A DNA stretch of 15,925 nt from JAXDBV01 sp034678415 (lineage in GTDB: Bacteria; Bacteroidota; Bacteroidia; Bacteroidales; VadinHA17): assembly GCA_034678415.1 (NCBI GenBank), contig JAXDBV010000103.1:1-15925 (forward strand), in the 5' to 3' direction. Under the pieces are notes generated by a model. That model saw nothing but the letters and a program-made list of their open reading frames with translations. It had not been told where the DNA came from and made no database searches. Positions 1 to 6,084 of this stretch are shown here, in pieces. The position numbers and the translations under genes were made by a program. Positions within the stretch are counted from its first letter, which is position 1, and each line of letters starts with the position of its first letter.

Positions 1-434
1 GACCTGAAACGGGGCAGGATCTCTGCCTCCACGATACGCTTGGCTATCGCATCCGGAACAAGCCCCTCAACACCATATCCCGTGGCAATGAATACCTCAC
101 CCTGTTCGGCTGAGGTCTTCGGCTTGATCAGCAACACAAAACCATTGTCAAACCGTTGGCTGCCCACACCCCACTCGTGCCCTATCCTCGTTGCAAGCTC
201 CGCAGCAGGATATCCGTCAAAGCTGCTTACTGTCACTATAACGATCTGTGTGGAAGTCTTCCGGTCAAACGACACCAGCTTGTATTCCAGCTTCGATTGT
301 TCAGCCGGACTGAGAAAGCCCGCAAAATCATTTACCAGTCGCGGAGGTACAGGTTTTGACGGAATATTCTGGGCTAAGGCAGTATACGTAATTGCCCAGG
401 CAAGAACAATATAGCCTGTGATCGTTGCTTTCAT
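1..434 (-). CDS. Secreted TPM-domain protein (YgcG-like), 3' part cut off by window edge
   Basis: The reading frame starts at ATG 434 and runs leftward off the window, giving 144 visible codons. It begins with a Sec signal peptide (hydrophobic residues about 7-20, cleavage probably after TALA at residue 21). A canonical TPM domain follows: VNDFAGFLS near residue 34, then TSTQIVIVTV, a GHEWGVG segment, DNGFVLLI, and ATGYGVEG near residue 117. TPM proteins of this type usually carry a C-terminal transmembrane segment and often a glycine-rich tail, which would lie outside the window. The start overlaps the stop of the upstream TPM gene by four bases (ATGA), implying translational coupling. Some TPM proteins have been assigned phosphatase activity or roles in photosystem and respiratory assembly, but the function of the LemA-associated members is unsettled. 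Family assignment is firm; the biochemical role is not inferable. Confidence 0.88.
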   Translation of the reverse strand, partial: MKATITGYIVLAWAITYTALAQNIPSKPVPPRLVNDFAGFLSPAEQSKLEYKLVSFDRKTSTQIVIVTVSSFDGYPAAELATRIGHEWGVGSQRFDNGFVLLIKPKTSAEQGEVFIATGYGVEGLVPDAIAKRIVEAEILPRFR

Positions 435-880
435 GCGTTCTCCTCTTTCCCGAATGATATCTCATCCGGCAGTTCATTGACATCACCGGCCTGACGGGGA
501 AAATGCGTTTTCATCTGCTCCCCGGCCATCCGGATGCCTTCGGTGATCCCTTCCGTAATATTACCGGCAATGAAATATTTTTCCATCGTAAGCCTCATAT
601 CGTTCCAGAAAGTTGACGGTATCCGCCGGTTGATGGCTGTATCTCCCAGGACAGCGAACTTTCTGTCCGTCAGCGCCACAAAAAACAATACCCCGTTTCG
701 CTCCTTTGTACGGTGCATTCTCAGCTTTTTGAAAACCCATGCCGCACGGTCGAGCACGTTGCCCGCGCAGCGGTTTTCAATATGCACCCTTATCTCTCCC
801 GTAGTTTGCAGCTCCGCCTTCTTCAGCGCATCCACTATCCTTCCCTTTTCTTCGGATGAGAAGTATCTTTCCGGGTTCAT
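431..880 (-). CDS. TPM-domain protein without signal peptide
   Basis: This is a 149-residue protein. It starts with MNPERYFSSEEKGRIVDAL and has a TPM core: TTGEIRVHIE near residue 26, ERNGVLFFVAL near residue 60, and an AVLGD segment. There is no signal peptide and no obvious membrane helix, so it is probably cytoplasmic, unlike the exported TPM protein encoded next. This short form is commonly seen next to lemA in Bacteroidota. It lies two bases after the lemA stop and overlaps the start of the next gene by ATGA, so the three genes form one operon. The tail after about residue 125 is polar and probably disordered. Molecular function is unknown. The domain call rests on the characteristic TPM spacing and on the neighbours. 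Confidence 0.87.
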   Translation of the reverse strand: MNPERYFSSEEKGRIVDALKKAELQTTGEIRVHIENRCAGNVLDRAAWVFKKLRMHRTKERNGVLFFVALTDRKFAVLGDTAINRRIPSTFWNDMRLTMEKYFIAGNITEGITEGIRMAGEQMKTHFPRQAGDVNELPDEISFGKEENA

Positions 881-882
881 AT

Positions 883-1473
883 TCAGAATTCCACTTTTGG
901 TGCCTCAGCTGCCGCTTCATCGGCTTCAAAATACATCTTGCTGTCAAAGTTAAAAATGCTGGCATAAATATTTCTCGGGAACTGCTTGATGTACGTGTTG
1001 TATTCCCTTGCCGTTTCATTGAAACGGTTGCGTTCCACGTTTATCCTGTTCTCGGTTCCCTCCAGCTGGGCCTGCAATTCAAGGAAGTTCTGGTTGGCCT
1101 TCAGGTCGGGGTAACGCTCGATGGTTACCAGCAGGCGCGACAGGGCAGACGACAGGCCGGCCTGGGCTTCCTGAAATTGCCGGAACGTTTCCGCCGTAAA
1201 ATTCCCCGCATCAATGGTAACCGATGAGGCTTTTGACCGGGCTTCAATCACTTTGGTCAGCGTTTCCTGCTCAAATTCAGCGTATCCCTTGACCGTGGCA
1301 ACCAGGTTCGGGATCAGATCCAGGCGTCGCTGGTACTGGTTCTCCACCTGCGCCCAGGCAGCCGATACCTGCTCCTCCTTGGAAACCATGTTGTTGTATG
1401 TCTTTGTCACCGAGCCGATGAGAATAATTGCCAGCAGCGCCAGCAATGCAATAATGATCCATGTTCTTTTCAT
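883..1473 (-). CDS. lemA: LemA family protein
   Basis: The 196-residue protein has a single N-terminal membrane anchor (residues about 4-22, ALLALLAIILIG) and then the LemA signature: YNNMVSKEEQVSAAWAQVEN, QYQRRLDLIPNLVATVKGYA, and later YNTYIKQFPRN with IFNF. The body is a helical, coiled-coil-rich domain facing outside the cytoplasmic membrane, as in other LemA proteins. The C terminus is alanine/glutamate rich. ATG 1473 is the only sensible start because it places the anchor at the extreme N terminus. It is the first gene of a lemA-TPM-TPM operon on the minus strand. LemA proteins are widespread, but their function is not established outside a few cases. The acidic C-terminal tail (EADEAAAEAP) is short and ordinary. 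Confidence 0.95.
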   Translation of the reverse strand: MKRTWIIIALLALLAIILIGSVTKTYNNMVSKEEQVSAAWAQVENQYQRRLDLIPNLVATVKGYAEFEQETLTKVIEARSKASSVTIDAGNFTAETFRQFQEAQAGLSSALSRLLVTIERYPDLKANQNFLELQAQLEGTENRINVERNRFNETAREYNTYIKQFPRNIYASIFNFDSKMYFEADEAAAEAPKVEF

Positions 1474-1512
1474 ATCATTTGATTTTTAGGATGTAAATGA
1501 TGAACGATCGGG

Positions 1513-1547
1513 TTTTGTTAAAAATCTTGTGCCAATTTATAACTTTG
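1513..1547 (+). promoter_or_regulatory. Probable Bacteroidota-type promoter of hutU
   Basis: TAACTTTG at 1540-1547 matches the Bacteroidota -7 consensus TAnnTTTG exactly. TTTTG at 1513-1517 is a candidate -33 element, with a 22 bp spacer that is slightly longer than usual. Transcription would start near 1553, leaving a leader of about 30 nt before ATG 1586. This is a pattern match only. The same 112 bp gap must also hold the lemA promoter on the other strand, for which I see only a weak candidate (TAAATTGG on the minus strand near 1530-1537). Confidence 0.45.
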
Positions 1548-1585
1548 AATAATCATTTGCTACTTAACCAATAACTATTCCAAAA

Positions 1586-3589
1586 ATGGATGATGAGCGA
1601 TTCAAGGAACAAGTACTGGAAGGTATTCCCGATCGCCTTCCCGGCTTAAAACCTTATAATACAGCCGTCAATCATGCTCCCAGGAGGAAGGATGTACTCA
1701 GCAGAGAAGAGAAAAAGCTGGCCCTGAAAAATGCACTGAGGTATTTTCCTGCCAGGCATCATGTCATTTTGGCAAAAGAGTTTGCCGATGAACTGGAGAA
1801 TTACGGACGCATATACATGTACCGCTTTCGACCTGATTACCCTGTAAGGGCACGGATGATCAGCGATTTTCCATACCGGTCGGTACAGGCGGGGGCTGTC
1901 ATGCTGATGCTCAGCAACAACCTGGATGAGGCCGTTGCCCAGCATCCCCATGAGCTGATCACATACGGAGGCAACGGGGCCGTGTTCCAGAACTGGGCCC
2001 AGTACCGCCTTACCATGAAATACTTGGCGGAAATGACCGATGAACAGACCCTCGTACTGTATTCCGGCCATCCTCTCGGATTGTTCCCTTCCCACCCCGA
2101 TGCCCCAAGGGTGGTGGTAACCAACGGAATGGTCGTGCCCAACTATTCGTCACGCGATGATTATGAGAGGTTGAATGCTTTGGGTGTGAGCCAGTACGGT
2201 CAGATGACGGCCGGTTCCTTCATGTATATCGGGCCGCAGGGTATCGTGCACGGTACGACCATCACCATCATGAATGCGGCGCGGCTGCAGGGGAAGGGCG
2301 ATGCGAGGGGGAAGCTGTTTGTTTCCAGTGGCCTCGGAGGGATGTCGGGCGCGCAGGCAAAAGCCGGTGTCATCGCAGGCGCCGTGGCAGTGATCGCAGA
2401 AATAAATCCGAAAGCTATCCATAAACGATACGACCAGGGCTGGCTCGACGAGATGTACGACGATCTCGACCGCCTGATCGAACGAATCGTACAGGCTAAA
2501 CACCGGAAAGAGGCAGTGTCTGTCGGGTACCTCGGTAATGTGGTCGACCTGTGGGAACGGCTCGCCGATGAGAATATCACGGTGGATCTTGGTTCAGACC
2601 AGACCTCACTGCATAACCCCTTCTCGGGTGGCTATTATCCCGTGGGACTGAGCTTCGATGTATCTAACATCATGATGGCGGAGAATCCTGACCTGTTTCG
2701 CAAGAAAGTACAGGAATCGCTCATACGGCAGGTGGCCGCAATTAACCGGGTGGCCAGCAGAGGAATGTATTTCTGGGATTACGGCAATGCTTTCCTGCTG
2801 GAGTCGGGAAGAGCCGGTGCGGATATCTTCAACGCCGACCGGTCATACAGGTATTCCTCATACGTGGAGGATATCATGGGGCCCCTCTTCTTCGATTATG
2901 GCTTCGGTCCGTTCCGATGGGTGTGCACCTCCTCCGATGAGCGCGACCTGGCTGTCACTGACCAGATTGCCGTGGATGTGCTCGAACATTTACGCATGAC
3001 CGCACCCCCGGAGATACAGAACCAGATGAACGACAATATCCGCTGGATCAGGGAGGCGGGTTCGAACAGGCTGATCGTGGGATCCCTGGCACGAATCCTC
3101 TACGCCGATAGCGCCGGAAGAATTGCCCTGGCAAAAGCATTCAACAAAGCCATACGTGAGGGCAGGGTCAAAGCACCGATCGTGCTGGGAAGAGATCATC
3201 ATGATGTGTCAGGTACTGATTCTCCGTTCAGGGAGACAGCAAATATCTGTGATGGTTCACGTTTCACCGCCGATATGGCTATCCATAACGTGATAGGCGA
3301 TGCCTTCAGGGGCGCTACATGGGTTTCTATCCATAATGGAGGTGGTGTGGGATGGGGTGAAGCCATCAATGGGGGCTTCGGTCTGCTCCTTGACGGAACC
3401 CCTGCTTCCGACAGGCGGCTGGAGATGATGCTGCACTGGGATGTGAACAACGGCATCGCCCGCCGCAGCTGGGCTAGAAACCCCGCAGCCATCAGCACAA
3501 TACAACGGGAAATGAATCAAACACCCTTGCTGAAAGTGACCCTTCCCAATATCGCGGATGACAGGATCATTGAAGAAGCACTGCGATGA
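1586..3589 (+). CDS. hutU: Urocanate hydratase (urocanase), long form
   Basis: Urocanase converts urocanate to 4-imidazolone-5-propanoate, the second step of histidine degradation, using tightly bound NAD+ in the cytoplasm. The 667-residue protein carries the family landmarks in order: YGGNGAVFQNWAQ from residue 127, the segment SGHPLGLFPSHPDAPR, the NAD-binding loop GLGGMSGAQ (residues 249-257), FGPFRWVCTSS with the conserved Cys at residue 447, and near the C terminus GRDHHDVSGTDSPFRET followed by HNGGGVGWGEAINGGFG. It is about 110 residues longer than the roughly 555-residue proteobacterial enzyme and resembles the long type found in Bacteroidota and animals. No other hut gene (hutH, hutI, ftcD) is in the window, so the rest of the pathway must lie elsewhere. 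ATG 1586 gives a full N terminus; no better start is visible. Confidence 0.97.
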   Translation: MDDERFKEQVLEGIPDRLPGLKPYNTAVNHAPRRKDVLSREEKKLALKNALRYFPARHHVILAKEFADELENYGRIYMYRFRPDYPVRARMISDFPYRSVQAGAVMLMLSNNLDEAVAQHPHELITYGGNGAVFQNWAQYRLTMKYLAEMTDEQTLVLYSGHPLGLFPSHPDAPRVVVTNGMVVPNYSSRDDYERLNALGVSQYGQMTAGSFMYIGPQGIVHGTTITIMNAARLQGKGDARGKLFVSSGLGGMSGAQAKAGVIAGAVAVIAEINPKAIHKRYDQGWLDEMYDDLDRLIERIVQAKHRKEAVSVGYLGNVVDLWERLADENITVDLGSDQTSLHNPFSGGYYPVGLSFDVSNIMMAENPDLFRKKVQESLIRQVAAINRVASRGMYFWDYGNAFLLESGRAGADIFNADRSYRYSSYVEDIMGPLFFDYGFGPFRWVCTSSDERDLAVTDQIAVDVLEHLRMTAPPEIQNQMNDNIRWIREAGSNRLIVGSLARILYADSAGRIALAKAFNKAIREGRVKAPIVLGRDHHDVSGTDSPFRETANICDGSRFTADMAIHNVIGDAFRGATWVSIHNGGGVGWGEAINGGFGLLLDGTPASDRRLEMMLHWDVNNGIARRSWARNPAAISTIQREMNQTPLLKVTLPNIADDRIIEEALR

Positions 3590-3616
3590 ATAGTTACCGT
3601 TCATGCGGAAGGATGA

Positions 3617-3673
3617 TTCCCGCGTGAAACGGGAACATTCCCCGGAGTGTTTCATCCACCATTACCGGGAATG
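3617..3673 (+). terminator. Possible hutU terminator: tandem inverted repeats without T-tract
   Basis: Starting 28 bp after the hutU stop, TTCCCG (3617-3622) pairs with CGGGAA (3630-3635) around a 7-nt loop. CATTCCCCGG (3636-3645) then pairs with CCGGGAATG (3665-3673), with one bulged C, around a 19-nt loop. A competing pairing exists between GGGA and TCCC at the centre, flanked by TGAAAC (3625-3630) and GTTTCA (3649-3654). There is no following run of T, so this is not a classical intrinsic terminator. It may still stabilise the mRNA end or assist termination between the convergent operons. Confidence 0.3.
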
Positions 3674-3861
3674 CACAAGTGCGTATTCAGACTTACCGGA
3701 ATGAAGCAATGCTGACAAGCCCGTTCTTCATGTTCCCCCCATCCGTTCCATTCCCCTGACATGCTGACTTATCGCACGCTGCAAAGCATACGCACGGACA
3801 GGATAATCACGGAGAAGGTTGTTCCCACACCTTTCCACCGGGCCCGGATGCTACACCGGCG

Positions 3862-3912
3862 TTTAATTACGTAATTAAATGAGAGGGAAATCCATGATTA
3901 ATTACGTAAATT
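3862..3912. repeat. Pair of AT-rich palindromic elements (TTAATTACGTAA)
   Basis: TTTAATTACGTAATTAAA at 3862-3879 is a perfect 18-bp palindrome. ATTAATTACGTAAATT at 3897-3912 repeats its core TTAATTACGTAA, and the two 12-mers are spaced exactly 35 bp apart. The second copy ends one base before the stop codon of the minus-strand CoA-binding protein gene. The role is unknown. Candidates are a protein-binding site or a symmetric transcription-end element for the minus-strand operon. Confidence 0.6.
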
Positions 3913-3913
3913 C

Positions 3914-4273
3914 TCAGAAGGTTCCCGAATTCAGCAGGATGAGGGTGCAGTCTTCGATCACCTTGATATCTCTTTCTCGGCAGATTATATAGAATTCGGG
4001 ATTTTCAGCTCCGGGATTGAAAATGATACGTTGCGGATGCAGGCTCAGCATGTAATCATAATAATCTTTCTGATGTTCAGGGCTCATGTAAACGGTAATC
4101 GTATGAACGTCCTCTATCATGGGTTTCCCTGTCTGTATGTTTATCCCTGCAACTTCACCGCTACGGTATCCCACGGCTGCCACAGGTTTCCCGTGTCTAA
4201 CCAGGCTCCGCACAGCCTTGTTGGAAAACCGGTCGGAGTTGGGACTGGCTCCCAGGACAATAGTAAGGTTCAT
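3914..4273 (-). CDS. CoA-binding domain protein (YccU-like, CoA_binding_2 family)
   Basis: This is a small 119-residue cytoplasmic protein with a Rossmann fold. The first strand and loop read TIVLGASPNSDRFSN (residues 3-17), the nucleotide-binding segment typical of the CoA_binding_2 family. Later conserved blocks are a PVAAVGYRSGEV strand-loop, IIFNPGAENPEF (about residue 83) and the end VIEDCTLILLNSGTF. Length and order match stand-alone CoA-binding proteins such as E. coli YccU. The specific role of these proteins is not established. It is the last gene of the porU-porV-ispF operon, beginning 56 bp after ispF, and I see no clear promoter in that gap. Start ATG 4273 puts the first beta strand right at the N terminus, as usual in the family. 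Confidence 0.87.
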   Translation of the reverse strand: MNLTIVLGASPNSDRFSNKAVRSLVRHGKPVAAVGYRSGEVAGINIQTGKPMIEDVHTITVYMSPEHQKDYYDYMLSLHPQRIIFNPGAENPEFYIICRERDIKVIEDCTLILLNSGTF

Positions 4274-4329
4274 CGAAAGAAGATATTATTGGCCGTGTTA
4301 AAGTAAGGAAATTTTGAATACATACCAGG

Positions 4330-4815
4330 TCAGGATTGCATTTTTTCAAGCAGGGCCACGGCATAGGAAGCGATACCTTCTTCCCGTCCGATAAAGCCGA
4401 GTTTTTCCGTGGTGGTGGCCTTGATGGAGATATCCTCCACGGGAATGTTCATCACCGAAGAGAGGATTTTTTTCATTTCGGGCACATATTCCGAGATCTT
4501 GGGGCGCTGAAGAACGATGGTTACGTCCACGTTCACCAGCCGGTACTTATTATCTTGAAGCAGTTTCATGGTTCTGGCAAGCAGGATCTTGCTGTCGATC
4601 CCACTGTATTCGGGGTCGGAATCGGGGAAATGATATCCGATGTCTCTCAGGTTGGCTGCACCGAGCAGAGCGTCGCAGATGGAATGGATCAGCACATCGC
4701 CGTCGGAATGTCCCACCGTTCCCTTGTGATGGGGTACGATCAGGCCACCGATACACAGACCGGTATGTTCGCCCAGGGGATGAACGTCAAAACCAAAGCC
4801 TATCCGGTGGTTCAT
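4330..4815 (-). CDS. ispF: 2-C-methyl-D-erythritol 2,4-cyclodiphosphate synthase
   Basis: IspF cyclises 4-diphosphocytidyl-methylerythritol 2-phosphate to methylerythritol 2,4-cyclodiphosphate with release of CMP, in the MEP isoprenoid pathway. The 161-residue length is typical. All active-site landmarks are present: the divalent-metal ligands D10 and H12 in GFGFDVH and H44 in GHSDGDVLIH; DIGYHFPD at residues 58-65; and KATTTEKLGFIGREEGI starting at K132, including E137 and the GRxEGI loop. The start codon overlaps the porV stop (ATGA, 4812-4815), so translation is probably coupled to porV. The enzyme is a homotrimer. Its presence shows that this organism makes isoprenoids through the MEP route, which is relevant to the putative polyprenol kinase at the right end of the window. 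Confidence 0.97.
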   Translation of the reverse strand: MNHRIGFGFDVHPLGEHTGLCIGGLIVPHHKGTVGHSDGDVLIHSICDALLGAANLRDIGYHFPDSDPEYSGIDSKILLARTMKLLQDNKYRLVNVDVTIVLQRPKISEYVPEMKKILSSVMNIPVEDISIKATTTEKLGFIGREEGIASYAVALLEKMQS

Positions 4816-6032
4816 GACTTGTCCTTGTTTTGTTTCTTAATGGCGTCGAAATCAAATCCGAGGGTGAAGCGAAGGGTTCCTGAAAGGGGGTGGTTCTGTT
4901 TCACGGGTATCAGGTAGGCAAAGTCAAGCTCGAAGACATTCAGGCGTAATCCCATTCCTGTAGTGAAAAATTTCCTGTTTCCCTTCGTCTCATGCTCATA
5001 AAAGTAACCTGCACGTATGGCGAACTGTTTGGCATACCAGTATTCGATGCCCACCGAATACATAATCTCGCGCAGCTCTTCGCGAAAGGGGCTTATGAGC
5101 CGGTTCCCCTGGTCATCATAAAAGCCGGGGGCATCGTAGAACGAACGGATCATGCCTACCGGCACCGACACGTCGGGGTCTTTCCCGTGCATGATGGCAC
5201 CGGTGGAATCATAGATGGGGGGTGTGGGAACGAGCAGTTTGTTCATGTCGACCGCAAACAGGAGGCTGTTGTAATCATCGATCTGCAGGTCCAGGGCACC
5301 CCCTATTCTCAGGTTGATGGGAATGAAATCGGCTTCCTGGTTCTCAGTATATGACATCTTCTGGCCGATGTTTGAAATATTCATCCCGAATGACAGGGTG
5401 GCATTCCTCTCGGCCACCAGGATATTGTTTGTATAGAACCATGACACGTCGGCTGCCAGGGATGTTCCGGGTTTGGTCTCGGTGGTGCTGGTGGTGATGC
5501 CTCCGGTAAGATTGGAATAGATGTACCGGAACGCCATACCCATGGAAAATGTCTCTGAAAACTTCCGTGAATAAGCACCATCGATGGCGAATTCATGAGG
5601 GGTGAAATCGATGATGTATTCTCCGAAGTCATCGGTGAACACGAGCTCCCCGAGCGAGAAGTAGAGCAGGGATCCGGCGATCACCTGTTTCTTGTCAAAA
5701 CGGTGGAAAGCAGAGATATAGGCCAGGTTAATGTCGGGCACCAGCTTACGCAGCCAGGGGGAATAAGAGATGGCAAAGCCCGTGGTCCCTTCGATGAAGG
5801 CATACTTGGCAGGGTTCCAGTGCATGGAGTTCACATCGGGTTTGGTGGCGGCGCCAATGTCGCCCATAGCGCCCGACCGTGAATCAGGGGCTATGGTAAG
5901 GAACGGTACAACCGATTGAATGGTGTTAATGGTGCTTCCTGCCAGTTCTTTCTTACTGATCTGGGCCAGGAGAGGGTGAACGGCTAACAGACAACCAATG
6001 ACAATGAAAAGCTGTTTTCTCAACTTGGTCAT
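4812..6032 (-). CDS. porV: Type IX secretion system outer-membrane protein PorV (LptO)
   Basis: PorV is a FadL-like outer-membrane beta-barrel. It takes T9SS cargo from the translocon to the PorU-containing attachment complex. The protein has a signal peptide ending near HPLLAQ (about residue 23 of the chosen form). The characteristic PorV N-terminal region follows: NTIQSVVPFLTIAPDSRSGA, then GDIGAATKPDVNSMHWNPAK, and SYSPWLRKLVPDINLAY. Alternating amphipathic strands run to the C terminus, which includes GIEYWYAKQFAIRAGYFYE and a closing LRFTLGFDFDA strand. I prefer ATG 6032, giving 406 residues, because it puts KLRK directly before the hydrophobic core; an in-frame ATG at 6062 would add ten residues. 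TATATTTG on the minus strand at 6050-6057 resembles a -7 box, but porU ends only 52 bp upstream, so cotranscription is more likely. It overlaps ispF downstream. Confidence 0.95.
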   Translation of the reverse strand: MTKLRKQLFIVIGCLLAVHPLLAQISKKELAGSTINTIQSVVPFLTIAPDSRSGAMGDIGAATKPDVNSMHWNPAKYAFIEGTTGFAISYSPWLRKLVPDINLAYISAFHRFDKKQVIAGSLLYFSLGELVFTDDFGEYIIDFTPHEFAIDGAYSRKFSETFSMGMAFRYIYSNLTGGITTSTTETKPGTSLAADVSWFYTNNILVAERNATLSFGMNISNIGQKMSYTENQEADFIPINLRIGGALDLQIDDYNSLLFAVDMNKLLVPTPPIYDSTGAIMHGKDPDVSVPVGMIRSFYDAPGFYDDQGNRLISPFREELREIMYSVGIEYWYAKQFAIRAGYFYEHETKGNRKFFTTGMGLRLNVFELDFAYLIPVKQNHPLSGTLRFTLGFDFDAIKKQNKDKS

Positions 6033-6084
6033 AATACGTTTGCAGGCAACAAATATAATCATATAAAAATGAATCGTCCCGATC

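Larger units (their letters stand above)
3590..3913. other. 324 bp convergent intergenic region without a gene
   Basis: This gap lies between the ends of hutU (plus) and the CoA-binding protein gene (minus). I see no credible coding sequence. The longest ATG frame I found by eye is 33 codons (3603-3704) with no family resemblance. The left part (3617-3673) holds several GC-rich inverted repeats. The right end (3862-3912) holds two AT-rich palindromic elements sharing the 12-mer TTAATTACGTAA. The middle part (about 3710-3855) shows nothing I recognise. Confidence 0.7.

Noticed and set aside
3603..3704. 33-codon ATG frame after hutU (begins MRKDDSRVK)
   Set aside because: It overlaps the inverted repeats, has no convincing ribosome-binding site and resembles nothing known.
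4336..4917. 193-codon open frame on the plus strand
   Set aside because: It is antisense to ispF and the end of porV, both firmly identified. The product lacks domain features.
6050..6057. TATATTTG on the minus strand as a porV promoter
   Set aside because: It matches the -7 consensus but has no -33 partner, and porU ends only 28 bp before it. Read-through from porU is the simpler explanation.
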